Positions 43,124 to 56,422 of a stretch of DNA of 64,000 nt are shown here, in pieces. Below the pieces are notes generated by a model. That model was not told the origin of the DNA. It did no database searches and saw only the letters and a program-made list of their open reading frames with translations. Source of the DNA: Rickettsiales bacterium (GTDB lineage Bacteria > Pseudomonadota > Alphaproteobacteria > Rickettsiales > JAJNBL01); contig JAJNBL010000004.1 of NCBI GenBank assembly GCA_021156175.1, positions 159,310-223,309 on the forward strand, in the 5' to 3' direction. A program made the translations under genes and the position numbers. Positions within the stretch are counted from its first letter, which is position 1; the number at the start of each line of letters is the position of its first letter.

Positions 43124-44576
43124 GATACTGTTTCTCATCGGAACTGCATTACCGCTTGTTATTTCCGCCTGCGCCGTAGGCCCCGATTATAAGGCTCCTG
43201 AAATTACCGCTGTCGATGGTTGGCATAGCGAACCTTTACGCCCCACATCGCTTGATAAAATTGATCAAACCTGGTGGAAAAACTTCCGTGACCCGCTTTT
43301 GAATAATTTGATTGTCGAGGCCGCCGAGCACAATCATGACATTCAAAAAGCCCTTGCGGTCATTGAAGAAGCGCGAGCACTTCGAACGGCAAGCCGTTCT
43401 GGGTTCTTTCCTTCGATTACCGCAACGGAATCCGCAGAACGCCAAGGTTTAAGCAAAACCACCTCCCCTCATGAGCGCGAGCGTGATCAGTTCAGTGCAG
43501 GGCTGGATGCTTCGTGGGAGCTTGATCTGTTCGGCAAACATCGTCGTGCATCCCAAGCCGGAAGCGCTCGGTTTGACGCAGCCGTTGAAGAAAAACGCGG
43601 GATGATGCTTTCGGTTTTAGCCGAAACCGCAAGCACCTATTTCACCGTGCGGGGATTACAAAAACATATCGCTGTCACCCAGCGCAATATCGCCTTGCTT
43701 AAAGAGGTGGAGGATCTCGCCAATTCCCGTTTCCAATCGGGTGTTGTAACCGAATTTGATGTCGCACGCGCACGCGGCGAACGTGAGGCCATGGAAGCGC
43801 AACTTCCGGGCTTGGAAGCCGAACTTGCCGCCACGATTCACCGGCTTTCCGTGTTAAGCGGCCAGCCGCCGGAATATCATCGCACAACCCTTGCCCAGCA
43901 TGCGCCATTACCGGATGCTCCGGATCTTGTGCCGGTGGGGTTACGTTCGGATATCTTGCGCCGGAGGCCCGATGTGCGCCAGGCAGAGCGTGAACTTGCG
44001 GCTGCGACCGCTGATATTGGTGTGGCAACCGCCAACCTTTTCCCAAGCTTTTCACTGACTGGCGATATTACCTCAACCGCCCGCACGTTTGGCGACCTGT
44101 TCACCGGCAATACGGTTTCTTATGCCGTCGGCCAGGCGCTTAAGTGGCCGGTATTCGCGGGAGGATCACTCAAAGCGCAAGTCAATGCGACCAATGCCCG
44201 GCAGAAAATCGCACTCGCAGGATATGAACAAACGGTGCTTAAAGCACTCGAAGATGCCGAGAACGCACTTATCCGTTATGGCAAGGAATGGGAAACATTA
44301 AAGCGTCTGAAAGCCGTGGAAGCCAGCCGCAAAGAAGCATTTGATATTGCAAAAATCCGTTATGAAGCAGGCGAAGAAAACTTCCTGGTGATCCTCGACG
44401 CGGAACGCTCACTGATTTCGGCACAGGATGAGGTAATTACCAGTGAAACCCGGATCCTCACCCGCCTGACCCAGCTTTATAAATCCTTGGGCGGTGGATG
44501 GAAAAACTTTGAGGAAGAAAAGGATACTACTCCCGCTGCTCCTGCTTCTGACAATATACAACCAGACCCGCAGTAA
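43113..44576 (+). CDS. Outer-membrane efflux channel, NodT-type lipoprotein
   Basis: TolC-fold outer-membrane factor of 487 residues completing the tripartite pump. It starts MSRKILFLIGTALPLVISAC, with the acylated cysteine at residue 20 and the family signature VGPDYKAPE directly after. The two structural repeats with coiled-coil helices are visible (SASTYFTVRGLQ and VGLRSDILRRRPDVRQAE; C-terminal VILDAERSLISAQDE). I chose the ATG at 43113, 7 bases from AAGGAG; it overlaps the permease stop by 11 bases. The C-terminal 25 residues are Glu/Pro-rich. Channel, adaptor and permease form one operon. Confidence 0.93.
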   Translation: MSRKILFLIGTALPLVISACAVGPDYKAPEITAVDGWHSEPLRPTSLDKIDQTWWKNFRDPLLNNLIVEAAEHNHDIQKALAVIEEARALRTASRSGFFPSITATESAERQGLSKTTSPHERERDQFSAGLDASWELDLFGKHRRASQAGSARFDAAVEEKRGMMLSVLAETASTYFTVRGLQKHIAVTQRNIALLKEVEDLANSRFQSGVVTEFDVARARGEREAMEAQLPGLEAELAATIHRLSVLSGQPPEYHRTTLAQHAPLPDAPDLVPVGLRSDILRRRPDVRQAERELAAATADIGVATANLFPSFSLTGDITSTARTFGDLFTGNTVSYAVGQALKWPVFAGGSLKAQVNATNARQKIALAGYEQTVLKALEDAENALIRYGKEWETLKRLKAVEASRKEAFDIAKIRYEAGEENFLVILDAERSLISAQDEVITSETRILTRLTQLYKSLGGGWKNFEEEKDTTPAAPASDNIQPDPQ

Positions 44577-44600
44577 TCCGCCACTATTTTGACATATGAT

Positions 44601-44629
44601 TTGATTCTTTGGGTGGGTTAATCTATACA
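44601..44629 (+). promoter_or_regulatory. Sigma70-type promoter of the gene at 44663
   Basis: TTGATT (44601-44606) and TATACA (44624-44629) are separated by exactly 17 bases. It lies right after the efflux operon and gives the following ankyrin-like gene its own transcription start. Confidence 0.5.
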
Positions 44630-44662
44630 CGACAGTCCGAAAACAGCGGATAAGGTGTTCTT

Positions 44663-45682
44663 ATGTCTAAAGCCTCCCTACTACGACCATTCCGTATATG
44701 GAATCGCGAAGAAAGCCTACAGACAATGCCTGGCCCTCGTGAACAACGGCGACAAGAAAAAAATGATCTTATCGCTGTCTGCAGATCACTTTATGCACGA
44801 TGGAAAGAAACCCCGTCATACAATAATAAATCGTTCAAAGAATTAGTGCCCGCTAATAGCAGTGCTTTGGATTATTACAAAGCCGCTTTAAGCTTACTTT
44901 CCATGATCAATGAACCGTTTCTGGAGGAGTCTCTTTTACCCGCGCTTTATGATCATGGGGATTTTCGTTTTGCACAAGAGCGCGGCGCCACCTATTTGCA
45001 TCTTGTGGTGCTTTGCGGTTCGTCAGGAACCGTTCAAACCTTATTAAAGGCCCCTTCCACTGCTAATGTAATGGTAGAAGATCATTTTGGCTTGACCCCG
45101 CTCGATTATGCGACATCATTCCGCTGCAATAATACTAACCTTATTACTTCCGTTCGTACTGCTGTCTTTTTAGAGATTTTTGATTCACTGTGGAATCAAT
45201 GGTCAGCCTCTCGTAACTTTAAAGTGGATTTGATATGTGATGCCCCCATACGCGCTTCACAGGATCCCCTCCTATTTTACCACGGAGCCCTGAAGCTATT
45301 TAAGTACATAAACTTTAAATGCGGGAAAACAGTAGCTCAGTTATACAACGATGAGGGTTTTACATTTGCACGAAAATGTGGCGCGACCTATTTCCATGCG
45401 CTTGGAATGTTCGCCTCCCAAGAGAACATTGAGAAGGCCATGGCATCGCAAAGACCTTCGTTTCTTATCCATAAGGATTGTTTTGGATTGCTCCCCCTTG
45501 ATTATGCCAAAGCCGTTATTCCGAACGATAAAAAGATTCCCTGGTTTAAAGAACGTACCGAGCAGCTTCTTAAAGAAGCTGCCAAGACTGAGGAAGCTCT
45601 CCAACCTCACCAGGACAGAATCAATAAGGAACGCGAAGCATGCGAGGATATTACGCCTGATTGCCAGGCTCCTCGTATCTAA
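44663..45682 (+). CDS. Ankyrin-like protein with internal duplication (putative effector)
   Basis: A 339-residue protein without signal peptide or membrane span. It consists of two homologous halves: residues about 65-150 and 205-300 each contain a helical unit followed by RGATYLHLVVLCGSS or CGATYFHALGMFASQ, then FGLTPLDYA or FGLLPLDYA, which are ankyrin-type hairpin signatures. The N-terminus has LRPFRIWNREES, echoed in the next gene (LRNFRIWGKKD). The C-terminus is charged. AAGG precedes the ATG. It has its own promoter. Not recognisable as a known family; likely lineage-specific. Confidence 0.75.
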   Translation: MSKASLLRPFRIWNREESLQTMPGPREQRRQEKNDLIAVCRSLYARWKETPSYNNKSFKELVPANSSALDYYKAALSLLSMINEPFLEESLLPALYDHGDFRFAQERGATYLHLVVLCGSSGTVQTLLKAPSTANVMVEDHFGLTPLDYATSFRCNNTNLITSVRTAVFLEIFDSLWNQWSASRNFKVDLICDAPIRASQDPLLFYHGALKLFKYINFKCGKTVAQLYNDEGFTFARKCGATYFHALGMFASQENIEKAMASQRPSFLIHKDCFGLLPLDYAKAVIPNDKKIPWFKERTEQLLKEAAKTEEALQPHQDRINKEREACEDITPDCQAPRI

Positions 45683-45767
45683 CTAAAGTTCTACCTTGCA
45701 ATCCCTCAGCGTCGTTTGTGTGTAATATAGTATATTTCAACCTTTCTTTGACAGTGGACAGCACATC

Positions 45768-46226
45768 ATGGCTAAACTAAGGAATTTCAGAATCTGGGGG
45801 AAAAAGGATTTTCCTCTCGAATCGGTAATACAAGCATCTGACTTGCCGAAAATGACTGCTCCGGACTATTTTGCTTATTTAGAAACATTGCGCACGGATC
45901 TGCGAGAGCAGGTTTTACGAAAAAGCTTTTCTGATAAAACATTACCTAGAACCACCACCAGAAAAACTGACGAGGCAATAAACACGTTCGTACAAGAGGT
46001 TACTAACAACATTGATGCCGTATTGGCGAGCGTTGCAGGAACTGAATCAGCCACCCCTTCCTTAGGTGATGGTCAGGATCTCTGGGAGTATCATGGCGAT
46101 TCGTCTACCCGACGCCAATCAAGGGATTCTTCGACTTTGAACATCGGGCATTGGACAGGGCAGATTACTACCTCCAAAGAACCACAGAAAGGGTTGCCGA
46201 ACCCCGGTGCTTCTGTTAAACAATAG
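45768..46226 (+). CDS. Hypothetical protein sharing an FRIW head motif with its neighbour
   Basis: A 152-residue protein, mostly polar. It begins MAKLRNFRIWGKKDF, similar to residues near the start of the preceding protein. The middle (about 35-90) looks helical with charged faces, and the C-terminal 50 residues are Ser/Thr/Gly-rich and probably disordered. It has no recognised domain, signal peptide or membrane span. It lies between the ankyrin-like gene and gltX. The upstream TAATATAG may be a -10 box, but no -35 fits at 17 bases. Confidence 0.6.
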   Translation: MAKLRNFRIWGKKDFPLESVIQASDLPKMTAPDYFAYLETLRTDLREQVLRKSFSDKTLPRTTTRKTDEAINTFVQEVTNNIDAVLASVAGTESATPSLGDGQDLWEYHGDSSTRRQSRDSSTLNIGHWTGQITTSKEPQKGLPNPGASVKQ

Positions 46227-46259
46227 GACTCTCCTAATCTTTGTAAGGCACCCTGGCCC

Positions 46260-47669
46260 ATGACCGTTATCACCCGTTTTGCCCCCTCACCTACTGGATT
46301 TTTGCATATAGGGGGAGCGCGCACTGCGCTCTTTAACTGGTTGTTTGCGCGGCACAATAAGGGGAAGTTTCTGCTTCGGATTGAAGATACCGACCGTGAG
46401 CGCTCTACCCAAGAAGCAATTGACGCGATCCTGAACAGCATGCGCTGGCTTGGGCTTGATTGGGATGGCGAGGAAACCTATCAATTTTCGCGTGCGGGTC
46501 GCCATAAAGAAGTAGCCGAGGAAATGATCGCCCGGGGCAATGCCTATTATTGCTATTGCTCCGCAGAAGAAGTCACTGCGATGCGTGAAAAAGCCCGCGC
46601 GGAAGGCAAACCAATCCAGTATGACCGCACCTGCCGGGAGCGCAAAAATGCGCCGGATGGTATTAAACCGGTCGTGCGTTTAAAAGCTCCCCTTACGGGC
46701 GAAACCATCATCCGGGATTCTGTCCAGGGCGATGTACGTATTGCCAATGAACAGATGGATGACCTCGTGCTTTTACGCTCGGACGGCACTCCGACTTATA
46801 TGTTAGCCGTCGTTGTCGATGACCATGATATGGGGGTTACTCATATTATCCGCGGGGACGATCACCTCACCAATGCGGGGCGTCAAATCCTGATTTATCA
46901 AGCGATGGGATGGGATATTCCCTCGTTTTCGCATATTCCATTGATCCATGGGCCCGATGGCGCGAAGCTTTCTAAACGTCATGGCGCGCTTGGCGTTGAG
47001 TCTTACCGCGATATGGGGTATCTGCCTGAAGCAATGCGGAACTATCTGCTGCGCTTAGGCTGGAGCCATGGTGATGAAGAAATTATCCCGACCGACAAAG
47101 CAATTGAATGGTTTACATTAGATACGATCGGCAAAGCGCCTTCGCGTTTTGATATGAAGAAACTTGATCACGTGAATGGGCATTATATCCGTGAAGCGGA
47201 TAATGCTAGGCTTACCGATTTGATCCTGCCAAAGCTTGAAGAAAAGCTCGGCGCTTCGGTTACTCCGGCACATCGCGCCCGCCTGATACAGGGGATGGAA
47301 GGCTTAAAGCAACGCGCGAAGACTTTGCTTGAACTTGCTGATACTGCTCTCTTTTATGCAACAGACAAACCGCTTCCCTTTACTGAACAAGCTGAGAAAC
47401 AACTCAGCACGCATGGGGCTAGCTTGCTTCCCCGTCTGCTTCCTTTATTCGAGGGGCTAGCTTCATGGGAACATGATGCGCTGGAAAGTTTAGTGAAAGA
47501 ATTTACAACGACGGAAGGTGTAAAAATGGGCGATGTAGCACAGTCGGTTCGCTCAAGTCTTGCGTATTCCACTGTTTCCCCAAGCATCTTTGAAGTGATG
47601 CCTATTTTGGGGAAAGAGGAGAGCTTGCGACGTATCCGTCATGCGGTCAGTGTTAAACTTTCCGCGTAA
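46260..47669 (+). CDS. gltX: Glutamyl-tRNA synthetase
   Basis: Class I synthetase charging tRNA-Glu, probably also tRNA-Gln in this group when gatCAB is present. The 469-residue protein has the HIGG nucleotide motif at 16-19 and KLSKR at 236-240 (KMSKS counterpart). The zinc-site region around residues 98-125 has cysteines in YCYCSAEEV and RTCRER. The C-terminal anticodon-binding region is complete. Two copies of GltX are usual in Alphaproteobacteria; this one looks like the canonical form, but I cannot test for the second copy here. Confidence 0.95.
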   Translation: MTVITRFAPSPTGFLHIGGARTALFNWLFARHNKGKFLLRIEDTDRERSTQEAIDAILNSMRWLGLDWDGEETYQFSRAGRHKEVAEEMIARGNAYYCYCSAEEVTAMREKARAEGKPIQYDRTCRERKNAPDGIKPVVRLKAPLTGETIIRDSVQGDVRIANEQMDDLVLLRSDGTPTYMLAVVVDDHDMGVTHIIRGDDHLTNAGRQILIYQAMGWDIPSFSHIPLIHGPDGAKLSKRHGALGVESYRDMGYLPEAMRNYLLRLGWSHGDEEIIPTDKAIEWFTLDTIGKAPSRFDMKKLDHVNGHYIREADNARLTDLILPKLEEKLGASVTPAHRARLIQGMEGLKQRAKTLLELADTALFYATDKPLPFTEQAEKQLSTHGASLLPRLLPLFEGLASWEHDALESLVKEFTTTEGVKMGDVAQSVRSSLAYSTVSPSIFEVMPILGKEESLRRIRHAVSVKLSA

Positions 47670-47702
47670 GCTCCCCTCTTCACCTTAACTGGCCTAGGCT
47701 GA

Positions 47703-49358
47703 CTACTTCTTTATTGATCCTGGGCTTACAGATTCTGCTTTATTGCCGTTAGCCAGATACGCCGTCCACCTATCTTCTTCTGGACTCACTTTTCTATCCA
47801 CAAAAGGTTTTAGGTTTGCCGGATTTACTCCACTTTCTTGCAACATTTCCCAGCCCTCTTCGTTGCATTGGTTATCACACTTCTCGCTTCCATTGGAGCT
47901 TGGGAAAGTCCCGTATCCTTGAGCCGATGCCATATTCGCGTATATATAATTCGCTCCCTTGGCGACACCTTGCGCAGTTACCGCTGCGGCTTGCGCTCCT
48001 AACTGTGCAGCCTGGACTCCCCCTTGTGCAGCCGTTAGAAGACCTGCGGCTACCTGATCCGCTTTTTCTTTCCCGAGCTTATCCTTTGCCACATTATAGG
48101 TAAACTTACCCACACCCTGCGCCACTCCAATGCCTTCTCTTACCCCCGCAACAGCAAGATCATATGCTGCTAGTCTGCTATATTGTGCTCCGGCAACAGC
48201 CAGATTCCTACCACCTTCCGCAGCCGCAGCTACAGCATTATATGCAAATCTCTTTGCCTTGTCGGTAAAGGTCTTGTTTGCCTCTATTCTCTGATTTTCT
48301 GCCCATTGATCTGTTTGACGATCAATTGTGCTGTCCGTCAGCTCTCCTTTCTTGGGGGCATCTTTCTTTGCCTCTACTGTTTCTACTTTTGCCGTACTTT
48401 CTACTGCAACAGCTGCTTTCTGCTCCTCCGAAGAAGAATCCTCCCTAACAATTTCTGGCTGAATTGGTTGTGGAGTTTCTACTTTTGTCGTACTTTTTGC
48501 TGCAACAGCTGCTTTCTTCGCCTCTTCTTTTTCCTGGTGACGCACCGCCCTTCTTGCGTCATATTCCGCCTTTCTTACGTAATATGCCTCCTCCGCGCCT
48601 TCTCCTACAAAGCTGATAGGGGGTACCATTTCTTCCTCCGAAGAAGAATCCTCCTCAATGATTTCTGACTGAATTGGCCGTGGAGATTCTAATTTTGTCG
48701 TATTTTTTGCTGCAACTGCTGCTTTCTTCGCCTCTTCTTTTTCCTGGTGACGCTCCTCCCGTATGTCCCCGAATAACGCCTCATCTGCCAAACTGAAAAA
48801 TTCTTCTTCCTTCGAAGCCTTCGAAGAAGGATCGTCCTTCTGGATAATTCCCGCCAAATCTAGAATGTCATTATCCAATTGAGCATTCTCCCTAGCACTC
48901 TTTTGAGCAAGCTTCATACTCGCAGCACTCAATCCATTGTATGTAGGTGGTTTAGATACTTTTTCTGCAGCTACTAAAGCATTTAGCGTTCGTATTTCAT
49001 TGTTCATTGGAGTTTGAGCATTCCCTAAGGTTGTAGACCTCTTTGGGATAGATCCCGCAGCTTTCTTTGCCATGAAATTCTTCAACCCTTGATGCAGTTC
49101 TTCGTAAATCTGTTTGTTAGTCTTAGTCTCGGAAGCCTGGGTCAAAGCCTTTCTCGGTTGAGGAGTTACATACGTTTCCTTCCCAACATACTGTTCCTTA
49201 GGAGTAACCTTACGATTCTCAGCAGTTTTACGTCGCGGCTTGGACGTCTCCTCCGGCTCATCCATAAAATAAGATATAATACTGGAAAAGAAGGATGAAA
49301 TTGAGGAAACAATACTAGAAAAAATACTAGATTTGATAGTGGATTTAGATTTAGCCAT
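47703..49358 (-). CDS. Repeat-rich, Ala-rich protein with amphipathic N-terminal helix (putative effector or surface-associated)
   Basis: A 551-residue protein that I do not recognise. Residues 5-32 are an amphipathic Ser/Ile/Phe helix (IFSSIVSSISSFFSSIISYF), possibly membrane-inserting. Residues 35-190 are polar. Two 40-residue repeats (HQEKEEAKKAAVAAK, then P-rich spacer, then EDSSSEE) follow, with a weaker third copy. Residues about 360-490 are an Ala/Gly-rich amphipathic region (NLAVAGAQYSRLAAYDLAVAG; AAQLGAQAAAVTAQGVAKGA) resembling lipid-associating helices. Two cysteines lie in KCDNQCNEEG. I chose the ATG at 49358, 5 bases from AGGAG. It lacks a cleavable signal peptide. Confidence 0.75.
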   Translation of the reverse strand: MAKSKSTIKSSIFSSIVSSISSFFSSIISYFMDEPEETSKPRRKTAENRKVTPKEQYVGKETYVTPQPRKALTQASETKTNKQIYEELHQGLKNFMAKKAAGSIPKRSTTLGNAQTPMNNEIRTLNALVAAEKVSKPPTYNGLSAASMKLAQKSARENAQLDNDILDLAGIIQKDDPSSKASKEEEFFSLADEALFGDIREERHQEKEEAKKAAVAAKNTTKLESPRPIQSEIIEEDSSSEEEMVPPISFVGEGAEEAYYVRKAEYDARRAVRHQEKEEAKKAAVAAKSTTKVETPQPIQPEIVREDSSSEEQKAAVAVESTAKVETVEAKKDAPKKGELTDSTIDRQTDQWAENQRIEANKTFTDKAKRFAYNAVAAAAEGGRNLAVAGAQYSRLAAYDLAVAGVREGIGVAQGVGKFTYNVAKDKLGKEKADQVAAGLLTAAQGGVQAAQLGAQAAAVTAQGVAKGANYIYANMASAQGYGTFPSSNGSEKCDNQCNEEGWEMLQESGVNPANLKPFVDRKVSPEEDRWTAYLANGNKAESVSPGSIKK

Positions 49359-49451
49359 ATGCACTCCTTTTATGTGGGTTACGGAGCCACACTAGCAAGA
49401 CGTGTATAAAAAAGTTATTTGTTTCTACTTAAGGAAAAGTAGATTTATTAT

Positions 49452-50621
49452 TTACAGGACGGGGAGGATATTTCCCTCCTGTACATTAAGATATTGTGCC
49501 CTTCCAGAAACGGCATCAAAGAGGGATTTATCCGTACCCGTCATCCAGCACTGTGCACCTAAGTTTAATATCTCATCAAATAATGAAGCGCGGCGGGCTT
49601 CATCCAAATGCGCGACCACTTCATCCAAGAGCATAATCGGAACAGAATTACGCCATTGACTCCGAGCACGAACTTCCGCCAATAAAATGGAAAGCAGCAA
49701 TGCTTTTTGTTCACCCGTGGAACATTGGCTTGCAAGCATCTGTTTATCGCGATGAATCACCACGAAATCACTGCGGTGGGTTCCCGCTCCTGTACGTCCG
49801 GATTGGCGATCGGATTCGCGCAATGCATGAAGCTTGGCTTTCAGCCCTTCCTCAACCTGCAAGGCTGGCTGTTCACCGCAGGCCCATTCGACCTCGCCTT
49901 CAATCTGAAGGTCGGCTTTGGGAAATGGCGTTGTCGCCGCATCGATCATCTGCTGGATCATGAAAACCGTTTCACGTCTAGCTATCGCAATAGCAATCGC
50001 CTGCTCGGCCATCGTATGTTCCAAGGTTCCAAGCCACATCCGATCGCCGCCATATTGCAACAGCCGCGCCCGTTCGCGCATGGCATATTCATAGGAATTC
50101 ACGCGCTTGGCATGTTCAGGATCAAAATGATAGACGAGGCGATCGAGGAACTTCCGCCGTGCTGAAGCCGCGTCCAAAAACAACCCATCCATCTGAGGTG
50201 TAAGCCATACTACCGTCACATAGCTCCCTAGCGCATCTTGGCCTTTTAATGTCTCGCCATCAAGTCTTACAATCCGCTTACTTTGCGGCGATGCCGGATC
50301 ACGACCCGTACCGATTTTTCGTTCTCCGTTACTCGTACGCACGGTCGCCGCCACTCCCCAGGAAGCCGCAGCCTGGTTGCCCGGTAGCGCATGGTCGATT
50401 TCAGTTAGCACCGCTTTACGCAATCCCCGTCCCGGAGAAAGGAAGGAGAGCGCCTCCAGAACATTCGTTTTCCCCGCTCCATTGGGGCCTGTGAGGATTA
50501 CGGGTGAAGGCTCGGTTGCAAGCTCCAAGAAGGGGTAACTCCGAAAGGCTGTCAAGGTGAGTGAGGCCACCGACAGGCATTCATACGTTACTGTTTTGGT
50601 TTTTAATTGTTGGGCTGACAT
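49452..50621 (-). CDS. recF: DNA replication and repair protein RecF
   Basis: SMC-like ATPase that helps load RecA at gapped DNA. The 389-residue protein has Walker A GPNGAGKT at 45-52, the RecF-type LSPGRGLRKA region, and the C-terminal ABC signature segment CSTGEQKALLLSILLAE followed by Walker B-like IMLLDEVVAHLD. It lies 3 bases downstream of lpxB, so the two are co-transcribed. RecF is usually next to dnaN or gyrB; that context is absent. Confidence 0.93.
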   Translation of the reverse strand: MSAQQLKTKTVTYECLSVASLTLTAFRSYPFLELATEPSPVILTGPNGAGKTNVLEALSFLSPGRGLRKAVLTEIDHALPGNQAAASWGVAATVRTSNGERKIGTGRDPASPQSKRIVRLDGETLKGQDALGSYVTVVWLTPQMDGLFLDAASARRKFLDRLVYHFDPEHAKRVNSYEYAMRERARLLQYGGDRMWLGTLEHTMAEQAIAIAIARRETVFMIQQMIDAATTPFPKADLQIEGEVEWACGEQPALQVEEGLKAKLHALRESDRQSGRTGAGTHRSDFVVIHRDKQMLASQCSTGEQKALLLSILLAEVRARSQWRNSVPIMLLDEVVAHLDEARRASLFDEILNLGAQCWMTGTDKSLFDAVSGRAQYLNVQEGNILPVL

Positions 50622-50624
50622 CGC

Positions 50625-51776
50625 TTAATGTAACACCTTCAGCACCGTTGCCGCTGCCTTCTGGCTTGGAGTTAAAACCTCCCCCTGCCCTAATAATTGT
50701 AGCGCTTTTCCCATCGCTTCTGTTTGCAATGCACGCTCAGGGCTTTCGCGCAAAAGTTTTTCCATGTGGGGAGCAAGCTTATCCGGCGTGCAATCCTCTT
50801 GAATATACTCAGGAATAAGCTTATCGCCTACCAAGAGATTCACAAGACCGGCGGTAGAAATTGTCAGCATCCGCCGCAACAACCACGCTGTTACGGGATG
50901 GACTTTATACATCAATACCATCGGCACTTTGGCCAGCGCCACTTCTAATGTCACGGTTCCGGATTTTACCAATGCCGCACGGCTTATGCTGAGCGCTAAT
51001 GCTCGCGCCTTCGCCCCTTCCACGACCGTTGCGGACATATTCCAACGCGCCACGGCTTCACGTACCTCTTGCTCAACCGACTTCACAGTAGGCAGCACGA
51101 TATGGAGGTTCGGAAATGTCGCGCGCAGGCGTTTCATGGTTTCTTCAATGACGGGAAGCAGGCGCTTTACCTCGCCCTTACGGCTTCCAGCCATCACGGT
51201 AAGCACGAGCGCATCATCCGGGATATTATGCTCATTACCGAACGCTTGGCCTTCCGTTTCACTCCCTTGGATTTCTTCGATAATCGGGTGGCCTACAAAA
51301 TGGGTGGTAAGGCCTTCTTTCTCAAAATAGGGCGGCTCGAAAGGAAGCAGCACCATCAAATGGTCAAAGAGTTTTGCAATTTTTGCTGCGCGCTCTGGCT
51401 TATACGCCCAGACGGTGGGGGCAACATAATGCAAAAGTTTTCCTTTATATCCGCGTTCACGTAAACTTTTGGCAACGCGGAAAGTAAAGCCGGGAGAGTC
51501 AATCGTAATGACGAGGTCCGGCTGGGATTTCTCGATCGCCTCAACGGTCTCTTTAATCCGCCGCAGGAGCCTGGGGATATGCGGCAGAATCTCAGCGAAT
51601 CCCATAAGGCTGAGTTCCTCCATCGGGAAAAGCGTTGGAATCCCCGCGGCTTGCATGCGCTCCCCCGCAATCCCTTGGAACACCAACGAAGGATCAGCTG
51701 CGCACAGAGCATTCGCGAGCTTCGCACCGAGCGCATCGCCTGAAGGTTCACCTGCAATAATGAAGAGTGTGGGCAT
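50625..51776 (-). CDS. lpxB: Lipid-A-disaccharide synthase
   Basis: Glycosyltransferase joining UDP-2,3-diacylglucosamine and lipid X to give the lipid A disaccharide. The 383-residue protein begins MPTLFIIAGEPSGDALGAKL, the family signature, and has FVGHPI and MAGSRKGEVKRLLP motifs of the GT19 family. The usual lpxD-fabZ-lpxA neighbours are absent; instead recF follows at 3 bases and a palindromic repeat lies upstream. With kdsB, it shows that the cell makes lipid A. Confidence 0.95.
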   Translation of the reverse strand: MPTLFIIAGEPSGDALGAKLANALCAADPSLVFQGIAGERMQAAGIPTLFPMEELSLMGFAEILPHIPRLLRRIKETVEAIEKSQPDLVITIDSPGFTFRVAKSLRERGYKGKLLHYVAPTVWAYKPERAAKIAKLFDHLMVLLPFEPPYFEKEGLTTHFVGHPIIEEIQGSETEGQAFGNEHNIPDDALVLTVMAGSRKGEVKRLLPVIEETMKRLRATFPNLHIVLPTVKSVEQEVREAVARWNMSATVVEGAKARALALSISRAALVKSGTVTLEVALAKVPMVLMYKVHPVTAWLLRRMLTISTAGLVNLLVGDKLIPEYIQEDCTPDKLAPHMEKLLRESPERALQTEAMGKALQLLGQGEVLTPSQKAAATVLKVLH

Positions 51777-51820
51777 CGCGTTCCTGGTTTATATATTTCT
51801 TAGCCCTCACCTCATTCACT

Positions 51821-51959
51821 GTCGTCATTGCGAGGAGTAAGCATAAGATTTACGAAGCGATAGCTTGTAAATCGAATCGAACGATGAAGCAATCCAGTTT
51901 CTCTGTTTTCTGGATTGCTTCGTCGTCGTTCTACTCCTTCTCGCAATGACGACCTCTTA
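51821..51959. repeat. Dispersed palindrome, family 1 (long left arm)
   Basis: The largest copy. The left arm has GTCGTCATTGCGAGGAGTAA, then an internal hairpin (ATTTAC...GTAAAT), then GAAGCAATCCAG; the right arm has GGATTGCTTCGTCGTCGTTC and ends CTCGCAATGACGACCTC. The internal hairpin version also occurs at 20506. It lies between rpoC and lpxB. Confidence 0.88.
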
Positions 51960-52002
51960 TGAAGGCTTTACCTCTTCCAATAGTCATCCAGAAGACTACA
52001 CG

Positions 52003-52039
52003 AAAAAGGAGCCCCCGTCATCTAAGACGGAAGGCTCCT
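52003..52039 (-). terminator. Intrinsic terminator of the rpoBC operon
   Basis: On the minus strand AGGAGCC pairs with GGCTCCT and CCGTC with GACGG, joined by a mismatch, and a run of T follows. It is about 25 bases after the rpoC stop, before the repeat at 51821. Confidence 0.85.
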
Positions 52040-52063
52040 GTGATATTTTATTGTGCTAGATTG

Positions 52064-56412
<4,349 letters not shown>

Positions 56413-56422
56413 TATCTATTAC

